In this document: positions 23,805 through 32,952 of the stretch, piece by piece | How the letters are laid out: each line of letters starts with the position of its first letter | Numbering within the stretch: position 1 is the first letter of the stretch | Assembly: GCA_004557075.1 (NCBI GenBank) | Contig: SFEX01000016.1 | Span: forward strand, 1 to 44,423 | Reading direction: 5' to 3' | DNA from: Clostridiales bacterium | GTDB lineage: Bacteria; Bacillota; Clostridia; Oscillospirales; Oscillospiraceae | Length of the DNA stretch: 44,423 nt | Notes under the pieces: generated by a model | Databases searched by the model: none | Told to the model about the DNA's origin: nothing | The model's input: only the letters and a program-made list of their open reading frames with translations | Translations under genes and position numbers: made by a program

Positions 23805-26800
23805 ATGAGCTACACACCCTTTGACGCCATAAAAATAGGAATTGCCTCCCCTGAAATGATACTCTCATGGTCCTCCGGAGAGGTCACAAAGCCCGAGACT
23901 ATAAACTACCGCACCCTGAAGCCCGAGCGCGACGGACTTTTCTGCGAGCGCATTTTCGGGCCCACCAAGGACTGGGAGTGCCACTGCGGAAAGTACAAAA
24001 AGATCAGCTACAAGGGCAAGATCTGCGACCGTTGCGGCGTTGAAGTAACAAAGAGCAAGGTACGCCGTGAGCGCATGGGTCATATCGAGCTTGCCGCCCC
24101 CGTATCACATATCTGGTACTTTAAGGGCATACCCAGCCGCATGGGACTTCTGCTCGACCTCACCCCGAGGATACTTGAAAAGGTTCTGTACTTTGCAAAT
24201 TATATAGTTACCGATCCCGGCTTCACCCCGCTGGAGAAATGCCAGATACTCACCGAGAAAGAGTATCGGGATATGCGTGAGAAGTACGAGGATGACTTTG
24301 ACGCAGGCATGGGCGCCGAGGCTATAAAGAAGCTTTTGCAGCAGATAGACTGCGAGCAGCTTTCCGCCGAGCTTAAAGAGGAGCTTGCCAACGCCTCCGG
24401 CCAGAAGAAGGCAAAGCTTGTCAAGCGTCTTGAGGTCGTCGAGGCATTCCGCCAGAGCGGCAACAAGCCCGAGTGGATGATAATTGACATTCTGCCCGTT
24501 ATCCCGCCCGAGATCCGCCCCATGGTTCAGCTCGACGGCGGCAGATTTGCCACCAGCGACCTCAACGACCTGTACCGCCGTGTCATAAACCGCAATAACC
24601 GCCTGAAAAGACTCATCCAGCTTAACGCGCCGGATATCATAGTCCGCAACGAAAAGCGCATGCTTCAGGAGGCTGTTGACGCACTTATCGACAACGGCCG
24701 CCGCGGCAGAGCGGTCACGGGCGCAAACTCCCGCGCTCTCAAGTCCCTTTCCGATATGCTCAAGGGCAAGCAGGGACGTTTCCGCCAGAACCTGCTGGGC
24801 AAGCGTGTCGACTATTCCGGACGTTCCGTTATCGTTGTCGGCCCCGACCTCAAGATATACCAGTGCGGCGTTCCCAAGGAAATGGCAATCGAGCTGTTCC
24901 GCCCCTTCGTCATGAAGAAGCTGGTTGAGGACGGCGTTGCGAACAATATAAAATCCGCAAAGAAGATGGTCGATAAGCAGCGCACCGAGGTTTGGGACGC
25001 GCTCGAAGTCGTCATCAAGGAGCACCCCGTTCTGCTCAACCGCGCGCCTACCCTGCACCGTTTAGGTATTCAGGCGTTTGAGCCGATCCTCGTTGAGGGA
25101 CGCGCGCTCAAGCTGCACCCGCTGGTGTGTACCGCGTACAACGCCGACTTCGACGGCGACCAGATGGCTATCCACGTTCCTCTGTCGGCTGAGGCTCAGG
25201 CCGAGGCGAGAATACTCATGCTCTCTGCCAATAACCTCCTCCGTCCCCAGGACGGACACCCTGTCACCGTTCCGACTCAGGATATGATCCTCGGCTCGTA
25301 CTACCTCACCATGAAGCGCATCGGCAAGGCCGAAAAGGGCGCTGAGAGAGTGCTTATTGCTGAAGCCGGAGATACGGACTTTGTTAAGGACGAGATCGTT
25401 GACGGCGATGATTACGTCGCGGCCGAGGAAGCGGTAAAGGCAGCCGGCGGAAATCCCCCGAAATATAAGCCTGTTCTGCGCTACCGCGACCCCAACGAGG
25501 CGATCATGGCGTACAGCCAGGGCGAGGTCGGACTTCACGCTCCCATACTTGTTCGCGTTACCAAGGTCATCGACGGCGTTGAGAGAAGCAAGATCATCGA
25601 GAGCACCGTCGGTCGCATTATCTTCAATGAAAACATCCCGCAGGATCTTGGCTATGTTGACCGCAGTGATCCGGAGCATGCCTTCGACCACGAGATAAGC
25701 TTCCAGGTCGGCAAGAAGCAGCTCGGCGATATTATCGACCGCTGCATCAAAAAGCACGATTTCACCATTTCCGCCGAGGTGCTTGACAGCATCAAGGCAA
25801 TGGGCTATAAATACTCCACCCGCGGCGCTATCACTATCTCCATCGCGGATATGACCGTCCCCGAGGCGAAGAAGACCCTCATAAACGAGACTGAGGAGAA
25901 GGTCATCGCAATCGAGCGCCAGTTCAAGCGCGGCTTTATAACCGACGATGAGCGCTACCGCCTTGTCGTTTCCGAGTGGGAAAAGACCACGAAGGATGTA
26001 ACGAACGCGCTCCAGAACTGCCTTGACACCTATAACCCCATCTACATGATGGCAAACTCAGGCGCCCGTGGTTCAATGAACCAGATCCGTCAGCTTGCCG
26101 GTATGCGCGGCCTGATGGCCAACACCTCCGGTAAGACCATCGAGATCCCCATCAAGGCAAACTTCCGTGAGGGTCTGTCCGTTCTGGAGTACTTCATCTC
26201 CTCCCGAGGCGCACGAAAGGGTCTTGCCGATACCGCACTGCGTACCGCAGACTCCGGCTACCTCACCCGTCGAATGGTCGATGTCTGCCAGGACGTCATC
26301 ATCCGCGAGCCCGATTGCGGCACGACCGACGGCGTATGGGCTTCCGCAGTCTATGATAAGGGACAGATGGTTCAGTCCTTTGGCATCAGCATTCACGGCA
26401 GATTCCCCGCCGTTCCGATATGCGACCCCGCAACCGGCGAGGTTCTCTTCGACACAGACCATATGCTCATGCCGGATGATGCCGATGTGCTCGAGGCACA
26501 CGGCATTGACAGAGTGCTCATCCGCAGCGTCCTCTCCTGCGAGGCACGCACCGGCGTGTGCGCAAAGTGCTACGGCATAAACCTTGCTATCGGCCAGCCC
26601 GTAAGCGCGGGCGAGGCTGTCGGCGTCATTGCCGCGCAGTCCATCGGCGAGCCCGGTACTCAGCTTACCATGCGTACCTTCCACACCGGCGGCGTCGCCG
26701 GCGATGATATCACCCAGGGTCTTCCCCGTGTTGAGGAGCTGTTTGAGGCGCGCAAGCCCAAGAAAATGGCTGTCCTGTCCGAGATCTCCGGCACAGTCTC

Positions 26801-27545
26801 CATTGAGGAGACGAAGAAGGGCGCGCTGTTTGCAATCAGCGTCGTCAACGAGGCCGAGGGCGACACGAGGGTATACACGGTTCCGCACTCGGCAGGCATA
26901 CTTGTCAAGGCCGGTGCGCACGTCGACAAGGGTCAGGAGCTGACCAGCGGCGCGCTCAGTCCGCACGATGTTCTGCGTATACGCGGCATAGACGACGATG
27001 AGTTCGGCCGTCCCGGTGTCCGCACCTATATCATCCAGGAGGTTCAGAAGGTCTACCGTCAGCAGGGCGTTGATATCAACGATAAGCATATCGAGATCAT
27101 TGTGCGTCAGATGATGCGCAAGGTCAGGATAGAGGATGCGGGAAGCACCGAGCTTCTGCCCGGCTCCACCATTGATATCGGCGAGCTGAAAGCCGCAAAC
27201 CGCAAGATCGACGAGAGAATCGCGGCAGGCGAGGAGGGACTTTCCAAGGCGACCTATACCCAGCTTCTCATGGGTATCACAAAGGCGTCGCTGGCAACCG
27301 AGAGCTTCCTGTCTGCGGCATCCTTCCAGGAGACCACAAAGGTTCTCACCGAGGCCGCCATCAAGGGCAAGGTCGATCACCTTGTCGGCCTGAAGGAGAA
27401 CGTCATCATCGGCAAGCTCATCCCCGCAGGCTCCGGACTTGCGATGTACCGCGACTTCGAGGAAAAGACCGACGAGAGCGTAGCCTCCGAGGCCGAGAGC
27501 TTCGTTGACCTCTCCGCACTTGTCGGAAGAACCAACGCACTTTAA
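23805..27545 (+). CDS. rpoC: RNA polymerase beta' subunit
   Basis: This 1246-residue protein is the catalytic beta' subunit. The N-terminal zinc site is CHCGKYKK...CDRCGVEV (about residues 60-80). The active-site loop NADFDGDQMAIHVPLS carries the three magnesium-binding aspartates. The bridge-helix/trigger-loop region includes SARGAR-like and TSGKTIEIPIKANFREGLSVLEYF segments, and a second zinc site is CEARTGVCAKCYG. The gene lies 2 bases after rpoB and ends at a strong terminator, so rpoBC form a two-gene operon. Confidence 0.98.
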   Translation: MSYTPFDAIKIGIASPEMILSWSSGEVTKPETINYRTLKPERDGLFCERIFGPTKDWECHCGKYKKISYKGKICDRCGVEVTKSKVRRERMGHIELAAPVSHIWYFKGIPSRMGLLLDLTPRILEKVLYFANYIVTDPGFTPLEKCQILTEKEYRDMREKYEDDFDAGMGAEAIKKLLQQIDCEQLSAELKEELANASGQKKAKLVKRLEVVEAFRQSGNKPEWMIIDILPVIPPEIRPMVQLDGGRFATSDLNDLYRRVINRNNRLKRLIQLNAPDIIVRNEKRMLQEAVDALIDNGRRGRAVTGANSRALKSLSDMLKGKQGRFRQNLLGKRVDYSGRSVIVVGPDLKIYQCGVPKEMAIELFRPFVMKKLVEDGVANNIKSAKKMVDKQRTEVWDALEVVIKEHPVLLNRAPTLHRLGIQAFEPILVEGRALKLHPLVCTAYNADFDGDQMAIHVPLSAEAQAEARILMLSANNLLRPQDGHPVTVPTQDMILGSYYLTMKRIGKAEKGAERVLIAEAGDTDFVKDEIVDGDDYVAAEEAVKAAGGNPPKYKPVLRYRDPNEAIMAYSQGEVGLHAPILVRVTKVIDGVERSKIIESTVGRIIFNENIPQDLGYVDRSDPEHAFDHEISFQVGKKQLGDIIDRCIKKHDFTISAEVLDSIKAMGYKYSTRGAITISIADMTVPEAKKTLINETEEKVIAIERQFKRGFITDDERYRLVVSEWEKTTKDVTNALQNCLDTYNPIYMMANSGARGSMNQIRQLAGMRGLMANTSGKTIEIPIKANFREGLSVLEYFISSRGARKGLADTALRTADSGYLTRRMVDVCQDVIIREPDCGTTDGVWASAVYDKGQMVQSFGISIHGRFPAVPICDPATGEVLFDTDHMLMPDDADVLEAHGIDRVLIRSVLSCEARTGVCAKCYGINLAIGQPVSAGEAVGVIAAQSIGEPGTQLTMRTFHTGGVAGDDITQGLPRVEELFEARKPKKMAVLSEISGTVSIEETKKGALFAISVVNEAEGDTRVYTVPHSAGILVKAGAHVDKGQELTSGALSPHDVLRIRGIDDDEFGRPGVRTYIIQEVQKVYRQQGVDINDKHIEIIVRQMMRKVRIEDAGSTELLPGSTIDIGELKAANRKIDERIAAGEEGLSKATYTQLLMGITKASLATESFLSAASFQETTKVLTEAAIKGKVDHLVGLKENVIIGKLIPAGSGLAMYRDFEEKTDESVASEAESFVDLSALVGRTNAL

Positions 27546-27553
27546 TAAAATAG

Positions 27554-27586
27554 AAGACTGCTGCATATTCATGCAGCAGTCTTTTT
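27554..27586 (+). terminator. Terminator of rpoBC
   Basis: A 13-bp stem (AAGACTGCTGCAT/ATGCAGCAGTCTT) with loop ATTC is followed by a T run. Confidence 0.92.
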
Positions 27587-27661
27587 ATGTGGCCTGTTGG
27601 TATTATTAGCCAAAACGGTCGGCAGCAGATTGTAGTAACTGACAAAAATATACTGCTGTCA

Positions 27662-27690
27662 TTGACTGATAGAAATTACCATGTTATTAT
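27662..27690 (+). promoter_or_regulatory. Promoter of the small membrane protein gene
   Basis: TTGACT (27662-27667), 17 bases, TATTAT (27685-27690), about 55 bases before the start codon. Confidence 0.65.
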
Positions 27691-27750
27691 GAAATCAATA
27701 GGAAATACGAGTGATAATTATGGGGATTTAATATGTGAGGGGTGAATCCG

Positions 27751-28149
27751 ATGAACAGAAGAATAACAGCGTTTATTCTCGTGATATTGCTTGCTGCCGT
27801 ACTTCTTGCCGCGGCGCTGTATTTTCTGCTGCCGGTAAAGCTTGTTGACGCGAATGCTGCTGAGCATGTGGTTGTCACCGCCTCGGGCGAGAGCATAGCG
27901 CTTGATGGCGAGGAACTTTCCGAGGTCACGGCTCTTCTTGAGCAGACCAAAGCACGCCGCTGCTTTGCTCCGGCGCAGCTTTATTACGACGATGCAGCGT
28001 TAGAGCTTAGCGTTGTAACAGATGACGTAGCGCTGCATATCGTGCTCGGCGAGAAAAGCTATGCATATTTCTCCGCTGACGATACGATATGGTATTCCAT
28101 CATCTCCGCCGGGCAGCTTAGAGACAATATTGAGAAAGCACTTTCATAA
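27751..28149 (+). CDS. Small membrane-anchored protein of unknown function
   Basis: This 132-residue protein has one N-terminal membrane helix (about residues 6-29, AFILVILLAAVLLAAALYFLL) with a basic cytoplasmic end. The extracytoplasmic domain has about 100 residues of mixed beta character (ESIALDGEELSEVTALLEQT; ALHIVLGEKSYAYF). I chose the ATG at 27751 because GAGGGG lies about 8 bases upstream; a GTG at 27742 sits in that site. The gene is alone between two terminators. I do not recognise the family with confidence; the layout resembles small lipoprotein-like DUF families of Firmicutes. Confidence 0.72.
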   Translation: MNRRITAFILVILLAAVLLAAALYFLLPVKLVDANAAEHVVVTASGESIALDGEELSEVTALLEQTKARRCFAPAQLYYDDAALELSVVTDDVALHIVLGEKSYAYFSADDTIWYSIISAGQLRDNIEKALS

Positions 28150-28153
28150 GAAT

Positions 28154-28185
28154 AAGCTTCCGTTCCGAGTGGAACGGAAGCTTTT
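28154..28185. terminator. Bidirectional terminator between convergent genes
   Basis: A 13-bp perfect stem (AAGCTTCCGTTCC/GGAACGGAAGCTT) with a GAGT loop. T residues follow on the plus strand; the minus side is weaker. The stop codon of the GH2 gene touches its right end. Confidence 0.8.
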
Positions 28186-30496
28186 ATCGTGATTTCGATA
28201 TTTCAAAGACAATTTCAACATCATTGACATATAGTCTCGATTTGCCAAGAATGCCTGTAGTTTTGACATAAGTGCCTCCCGAGCCGCCCTTGAGGGATAT
28301 AACCTGCGGCCCTATGATATTAAGCCCCTTGCCGCAGCGCAGACTGACCGGCTCCTGCCAGTACGGGGTGAGATTTCCGCAGTCATCGAGCGCGCGTATC
28401 CTCACGGCGGCAACGTCGTAGGTATCGCCCTCAAAAAGCTTCGTGCTGCTTACGGATACATCCAGATGCACCTGCTGCCCCGGCTTTTTGATGACGGATT
28501 TTACGACCGCACCGTCCTTTACCGCGTCAAAGCGCCAGACCGTTGCCTCGCCGCCCCAGTTGCTCACATATTTGCCGTAAAGCTCGTAGCCGTCGGAGAA
28601 TCTCAGACCGTTGAAAAGCATGAGCTTTGCAAATTTTGCGATTATTTTCGGCGGCAGAGCGCTCGGCCCGAACTTCGCTATCGCGTTAAGACAGTCTTTA
28701 AGATCGCCCGCGACCTTGGCGGGATAATGCTCCTGCGTTTCGAGCATAGAGCCGATAAAGTCGTCTATAATGACCGGGGGATGGGGCAGCGCCGGGTATT
28801 CGCTGCGGGCAGGGAAGAATTCTTTTACGAACACACCGTTTTTGTAAAGATTAACGCTGTCGGCGTTGGTGAAAACATATACCCTGCCGAGATCTCCGGC
28901 GGGGTGCTCGCCTATATCCATGGACGACGACACCTCGCAGCATGGCACGCTGTCGCTCTGGCTTGCGTATACCGCAGCGGCAAGCTTGGGATTGCGGAAC
29001 ATATCCAGCACGCCGTGATAGCATATGCCGTCGCCGCTGCCGAAATCCTGATGTGTGTTGTAGTCGAACATGCACCATGGGAAGATACCGCAGATATCGT
29101 CGGCAGCGTACATCGCGTCGAGAACCTTAGCGTGACGCAGCGCGTGGCTGAGTCGGTGGCGCTCGTCGTCAAAAGCTTTGGTGGGGAACATATGCCCGTT
29201 GCATTCTGAGACTAAATAGGGCTTGTTTTTCTTCGATGTGACCGCGCTTTTAGGCTTGAGACCGGCGTTTTCGCCGCTGTGGGAGAAGTCATTGAAGGCG
29301 TATACGTCTTCAAGAAGATGGCTCTTTTCAATGTACCGCACGCCGCTTGTCTGGCGGCTGCCGTCTATATCGTGCGCTGTTTTGTTCATTAGGCGGTACA
29401 GCTCGTCGCAGTCCTGCGACTCGTTTATTCGGACTCCCCAGAGAATGATAGACGGGTGATGCATATACTGGCGAACCATCTCGTCGGTGTTGGCGACGGC
29501 CTGCTTTTTCCATTCGTCGTCGCCTATGTGCTGCCAGCCGGGAATCTCGGTAAAGACCAAAAGCCCCAGCTCATCGCAACGGTCTATGAAGTGCTGCGAC
29601 TGTGGATAGTGCGAGGTCCTGACGGCGTTGACGCCAAGCTCGTGCTTGAGGATATCCGCGTCAAGCTCCTGCATGGAGGCGGGCATCGCGTAGCCTACAT
29701 ACGGGTAGGACTGATGGCGGTTAAGCCCGCGCAGCTTTAGCTTCTCACCGTTGAGATAAAAGCCGTCGTTTTCAAACCTTGCGGTTCTGAAGCCGAAGCG
29801 GAGGGATTTTTCGTCGATTACGATATCGCCCTCGCAGGCGGTGACGCGGGCGGTATACAGCACCGGCGAGTCGGGCGTCCACAGGCGGCTGTCGGGCACG
29901 CTTATCGTAACATCTCTGCCGCAGCCGGAGGCAACAATGCTGCCGTTTTCGGCAATAATATTTGTGATGACGGAGCTGCCCCCACTTTTTATCCTGAGGC
30001 GAACCTCGTGAAGATCGGTATTTTCAAGGAGAATCTCCTCAATATATCCGCACTTGCGCACCTCGAGTGATACCTCGCGGTACAGTCCGCCGTAGCACAG
30101 GTAGTCTATAACAAAGCCGAAGGGCGGGATGTTGAGGCTCTCGCGCGTATCGAGCCTGACATCTATAGTGTTTTCAGCGCCGAATTTGACCTGCTCTGTG
30201 ATATCTACGGTAAAGGCGGTGTAGCCGCAGGCGTGCTGCCCGGCTTTAACGCCGTTGCAGAACACCTCGGCCAAGTGCGCCGCGCCGTCAAAGCGCAGCA
30301 GCAGACGCAGGCCGTTCCACTTCTCCGGAGCAAAAAAACGCTTCCTGTAGCCGCAGACCATTTGATAGTCTGTGCAGTCAATGTAGTTGTACGGGATCTC
30401 GCAGGCGGTGTGCGGCAGCCGCACAATGACTGCGTCGTCAAAGCCGCTGTCAAAATCCTTTGTGAAAAGCCATCCGTTATTGAAAGGAATATTCAT
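28184..30496 (-). CDS. Glycoside hydrolase family 2 protein (beta-galactosidase/glucuronidase-like)
   Basis: This 770-residue protein has no signal peptide and so acts in the cytoplasm. The N-terminal sugar-binding and Ig-like domains of GH2 span residues about 1-245 (YRKRFFAP, YGGLYREVSLEV). The TIM barrel runs from about 250 (LKLRGLNRHQSYPYVG). Likely acid/base Glu359 lies in ILWGVRINES and nucleophile Glu431 in KPYLVSECNGH. A C-terminal beta-rich part (about 545-770) resembles the accessory domains of larger GH2 enzymes. AAGGAG lies upstream of the ATG. It is divergent from a HAD phosphatase gene. The natural substrate cannot be fixed between beta-galactosides, glucuronides and related sugars. 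Confidence 0.88.
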   Translation of the reverse strand: MNIPFNNGWLFTKDFDSGFDDAVIVRLPHTACEIPYNYIDCTDYQMVCGYRKRFFAPEKWNGLRLLLRFDGAAHLAEVFCNGVKAGQHACGYTAFTVDITEQVKFGAENTIDVRLDTRESLNIPPFGFVIDYLCYGGLYREVSLEVRKCGYIEEILLENTDLHEVRLRIKSGGSSVITNIIAENGSIVASGCGRDVTISVPDSRLWTPDSPVLYTARVTACEGDIVIDEKSLRFGFRTARFENDGFYLNGEKLKLRGLNRHQSYPYVGYAMPASMQELDADILKHELGVNAVRTSHYPQSQHFIDRCDELGLLVFTEIPGWQHIGDDEWKKQAVANTDEMVRQYMHHPSIILWGVRINESQDCDELYRLMNKTAHDIDGSRQTSGVRYIEKSHLLEDVYAFNDFSHSGENAGLKPKSAVTSKKNKPYLVSECNGHMFPTKAFDDERHRLSHALRHAKVLDAMYAADDICGIFPWCMFDYNTHQDFGSGDGICYHGVLDMFRNPKLAAAVYASQSDSVPCCEVSSSMDIGEHPAGDLGRVYVFTNADSVNLYKNGVFVKEFFPARSEYPALPHPPVIIDDFIGSMLETQEHYPAKVAGDLKDCLNAIAKFGPSALPPKIIAKFAKLMLFNGLRFSDGYELYGKYVSNWGGEATVWRFDAVKDGAVVKSVIKKPGQQVHLDVSVSSTKLFEGDTYDVAAVRIRALDDCGNLTPYWQEPVSLRCGKGLNIIGPQVISLKGGSGGTYVKTTGILGKSRLYVNDVEIVFEISKSR

Positions 30497-30527
30497 CGCT
30501 CAGGCTCCTTACTCTTTTATTATGGCA

Positions 30528-30555
30528 ATTTTATCATACTCTGCCGCATTTGCAA
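30528..30555 (-). promoter_or_regulatory. Promoter of the GH2 gene
   Basis: On the minus strand TTGCAA (30555-30550) and TAAAAT (30533-30528) with a 16-base spacer. Confidence 0.5.
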
Positions 30556-30562
30556 ATAATTA

Positions 30563-30591
30563 TTGCGCTTGAGCGGCAATTCCGTTATAAT
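30563..30591 (+). promoter_or_regulatory. Promoter of the HAD phosphatase gene
   Basis: TTGCGC (30563-30568), 17 bases, TATAAT (30586-30591). It is back-to-back with the GH2 promoter. Confidence 0.65.
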
Positions 30592-30622
30592 ATGAACGAA
30601 TTTTTGTATGGGAGTATGAATA

Positions 30623-31417
30623 ATGGATAAGCTGCTGAACACTAAACTGTTCCTCCTGGATATGGACGGCACTCTCTACCTCGGCGACGAGGTTTTCGAT
30701 GGCGCGATAGATTTTATCAATACCATAAAGGCAACCGGCAGGGAGTATATATACCTGACAAATAACTCCTCCCGAGCGGGCGTTGACTATGTCGAAAGAC
30801 TGCGCAAGTTAGGCTTCCCCTGCGAGATGGAGAATGTGTTCACCTCCGGCATGGCGACCGCAATGTACTTAAACAACAAATTCCCCGGCGCTGCGGTCTA
30901 CCCGGTGGGAACTCCGGCGTTTCTAAACGAGCTTGAAAGCTACGGCGTCAGGCTTGAGGACAGCGAGGATGTCAAGGTCGTCTGCGTCGGCTTTGACACA
31001 ACGCTTACATATGAAAAGCTCGATAAAGCGGTGCATTACCTGCGCCGCGGTGCCGCGTTCGTTGCGGCAAACCCGGACTGGGTGTGCCCCATGCCGGAGG
31101 ACGAGGTACTGCCCGACTGCGGCAGCATCTGCGCCCTGCTGACCGCTGCGTCCGGCGTTGAGCCGGAGTTTATCGGCAAGCCGAACAGGAATATGGTTGA
31201 CATAATATCCAGCAAGACCGGCGTTCCGAACGAGAATATATGCTGCGTGGGCGACAGGCTTTATACCGACATTGCCGTTGCGCAGAACGCGGGCGCTGTG
31301 TCGGTTTGCGTGCTGTCGGGCGAGAGCAGCGAAGACGATATAGCGGCCTCCGAGCGAAAGCCCGATTACGTTCTCAAGGACGTTGCGGAGATCGCAAGGA
31401 TACTTAAAGAAAACTAA
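30623..31417 (+). CDS. HAD-IIA family sugar/nucleotide phosphatase (NagD-like)
   Basis: This 264-residue cytoplasmic protein has the four HAD motifs: LLDMDGTLY (Asp13 nucleophile and Asp15), LTNNSS, a lysine in FIGKPN, and GDRLYTDI. The cap and order match the HAD-IIA subfamily (NagD, p-nitrophenylphosphatase-like), which dephosphorylates small sugar phosphates or nucleotides. GGGAG precedes the ATG. It is a single-gene unit with its own promoter and terminator. The exact substrate is not predictable. Confidence 0.9.
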   Translation: MDKLLNTKLFLLDMDGTLYLGDEVFDGAIDFINTIKATGREYIYLTNNSSRAGVDYVERLRKLGFPCEMENVFTSGMATAMYLNNKFPGAAVYPVGTPAFLNELESYGVRLEDSEDVKVVCVGFDTTLTYEKLDKAVHYLRRGAAFVAANPDWVCPMPEDEVLPDCGSICALLTAASGVEPEFIGKPNRNMVDIISSKTGVPNENICCVGDRLYTDIAVAQNAGAVSVCVLSGESSEDDIAASERKPDYVLKDVAEIARILKEN

Positions 31418-31420
31418 ACT

Positions 31421-31457
31421 AATATCCCCTTTGCGGAAAACCGCAAAGGGGATATTT
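31421..31457. terminator. Terminator of the HAD phosphatase gene
   Basis: A 16-bp perfect stem (AATATCCCCTTTGCGG/CCGCAAAGGGGATATT) with an AAAA loop. Confidence 0.85.
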
Positions 31458-31505
31458 GCATATTTCCGTAGCGCCCTTGCTTTGGCAGTGTATGCCAAGT
31501 AAGAG

Positions 31506-31534
31506 TTGACATGACATAACAATTACTGTAACAT
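31506..31534 (+). promoter_or_regulatory. Promoter upstream of the LRR/SLH gene
   Basis: TTGACA (31506-31511), 17 bases, TAACAT (31529-31534). It lies about 190 bases before the SLH start, leaving a long leader with a short open frame. Confidence 0.6.
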
Positions 31535-31546
31535 GTAATTATAGCC

Positions 31547-31654
31547 ATGATTGCAACTATTAAACAGGGAATTAACACCAAAATACCCAGAAATGAGGCT
31601 TTGGCGCAGCGTATGAACGTGAAAAGAAACAAGGAGATACCAATGAACAGTTAA
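31547..31654 (+). CDS. Possible 35-residue leader ORF before the LRR/SLH gene
   Basis: ATG at 31547 opens a frame for 35 residues, rich in Lys/Arg/Asn (ends KEIPMNS), closing 71 bases before the SLH start. There is no ribosome site before its ATG, and the predicted transcription start is only a few bases upstream, so it would be nearly leaderless. A strong AAGGAG sits inside it before an in-frame ATG near the end. It may be a regulatory leader or chance. Confidence 0.22.
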   Translation: MIATIKQGINTKIPRNEALAQRMNVKRNKEIPMNS

Positions 31655-31725
31655 AACTGTGAGGGTTTGAGCTAAATGACGATAAGTAATGCAAAAATTC
31701 TTGAGCTTAATTAAGGAGGTAGATG

Positions 31726-32895
31726 ATGAAAAAACTAACTAAACTGTTGTGCTTCGTTCTTGCGATAAGCATGCTCCTTTGCATACCGGCATTGGCAGAT
31801 AGAACAAATTCTTATCTTGAAGAATCAGGTAAACTTGGAGACGATGTCTATTACAGCTATGACAAAGACGCAGGGACGGTAAGGATATACGGCAGCGGCC
31901 CCATGTGGCATTTCACAGATGATGCCCCTAAGGCGCTTCCGGAAGATGATCCTCTTTACGACTATTTCAAAATCACCCCCTTCTGCTACGGAAAGCTCAA
32001 CAGCGTTATTATTGAAGAAGGCGTGACGAGCTTGGGCGATAGACTGTTTTGGGCTTGTGAAGTAACTCAGGTTCAGGTCGCTGCCAGCGTGAAAACATTT
32101 GAACGCTGGGCTGTTTTAGGGAGCGGAATAAAATCAGTATATTTTTATGGTGATGCACCTGACACAACTGACCCCTTCGGCAAGCGAGATGCAGCAAGAA
32201 TTGGCGACGGTTGTACGACAATATATCATCTTGCCGATGCAAAAGGTTGGGATAAATTTGACTGCCAAAAGTGGGTCGATAACATATCAGTTTCAGCGGC
32301 AGATCAAGTCAAGACCTTCTGCGGAGCGCCGTACAGCGATGTTGCGGGCGACGCATGGTGCGCGGATGCCGTTTTCGAGATGTGGCGCTGCGGCCTGATG
32401 AACGGCACGTCACTTGATGTTTTCTCCCCCAATGCGAGCCTTACCCGCGGCATGATGGCGACGATACTCTACCGCATGGCCGGTGAGCCGGAATACACCG
32501 GCGGCGCGGGCAGCGACAAGTTCGCGGATGTCGGTGAAGGCAGATTCTGTGACAAGGCGATAGGCTGGGCGAGTGCAAACGGCATTGTATTTGGTTACGA
32601 AGACGGCAGCTTCAAGCCCGACAGGGCGCTGAATCGTCAGGAGCTTGCGGCACTGCTGTACCGCTATGACTGGAAGTTCACCGAACATGAAGTTGACAAA
32701 AATGGGCTCTCCCTCGACGCATCGACGGCAGCCGACTGGGACACTGTGAGCAGCTTTGCAAAGGAAGCGATGCAGTGGGCAGTGGATAAGGGCATCATAT
32801 ACGGAACGGACAGCACAAAGCTTGTCCTGGCTCCCTTTGGAACAGCGACCCGCGCCCAGATAGCGGTCATGCTGAGCCGCTATTTGACAACCTGA
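31726..32895 (+). CDS. Exported LRR/SLH surface protein
   Basis: This 389-residue protein has a signal peptide (MKKLTKLLCFVLAISMLLC, cleavage near ALA-D). A BspA-like leucine-rich-repeat region follows at about 30-145 (VIIEEGVTSLGDRLFWAC; SGIKSVYFYGDAP). Three S-layer homology repeats occupy about 200-389 (SLTRGMMATILYRMAG; ALNRQELAALLYRYD; ATRAQIAVMLSRYL). It should be anchored to the cell-wall polymer through the SLH repeats and display the LRR segment. Of two adjacent ATGs I chose the second, which gives 6 bases from GGAGG. It differs from the other SLH protein in this window, which carries an Ig-like domain. Confidence 0.88.
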   Translation: MKKLTKLLCFVLAISMLLCIPALADRTNSYLEESGKLGDDVYYSYDKDAGTVRIYGSGPMWHFTDDAPKALPEDDPLYDYFKITPFCYGKLNSVIIEEGVTSLGDRLFWACEVTQVQVAASVKTFERWAVLGSGIKSVYFYGDAPDTTDPFGKRDAARIGDGCTTIYHLADAKGWDKFDCQKWVDNISVSAADQVKTFCGAPYSDVAGDAWCADAVFEMWRCGLMNGTSLDVFSPNASLTRGMMATILYRMAGEPEYTGGAGSDKFADVGEGRFCDKAIGWASANGIVFGYEDGSFKPDRALNRQELAALLYRYDWKFTEHEVDKNGLSLDASTAADWDTVSSFAKEAMQWAVDKGIIYGTDSTKLVLAPFGTATRAQIAVMLSRYLTT

Positions 32896-32912
32896 TACAC
32901 GCAAAAAAATAC

Positions 32913-32938
32913 GGCCTGCGGAATTTCTTCCGCAGGCC
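32913..32938. terminator. Bidirectional terminator between convergent genes
   Basis: An 11-bp perfect stem (GGCCTGCGGAA/TTCCGCAGGCC) with a TTTC loop is flanked by A residues on the left and T residues on the right. Confidence 0.85.
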
Positions 32939-32952
32939 TGTTCATTTTTTTA

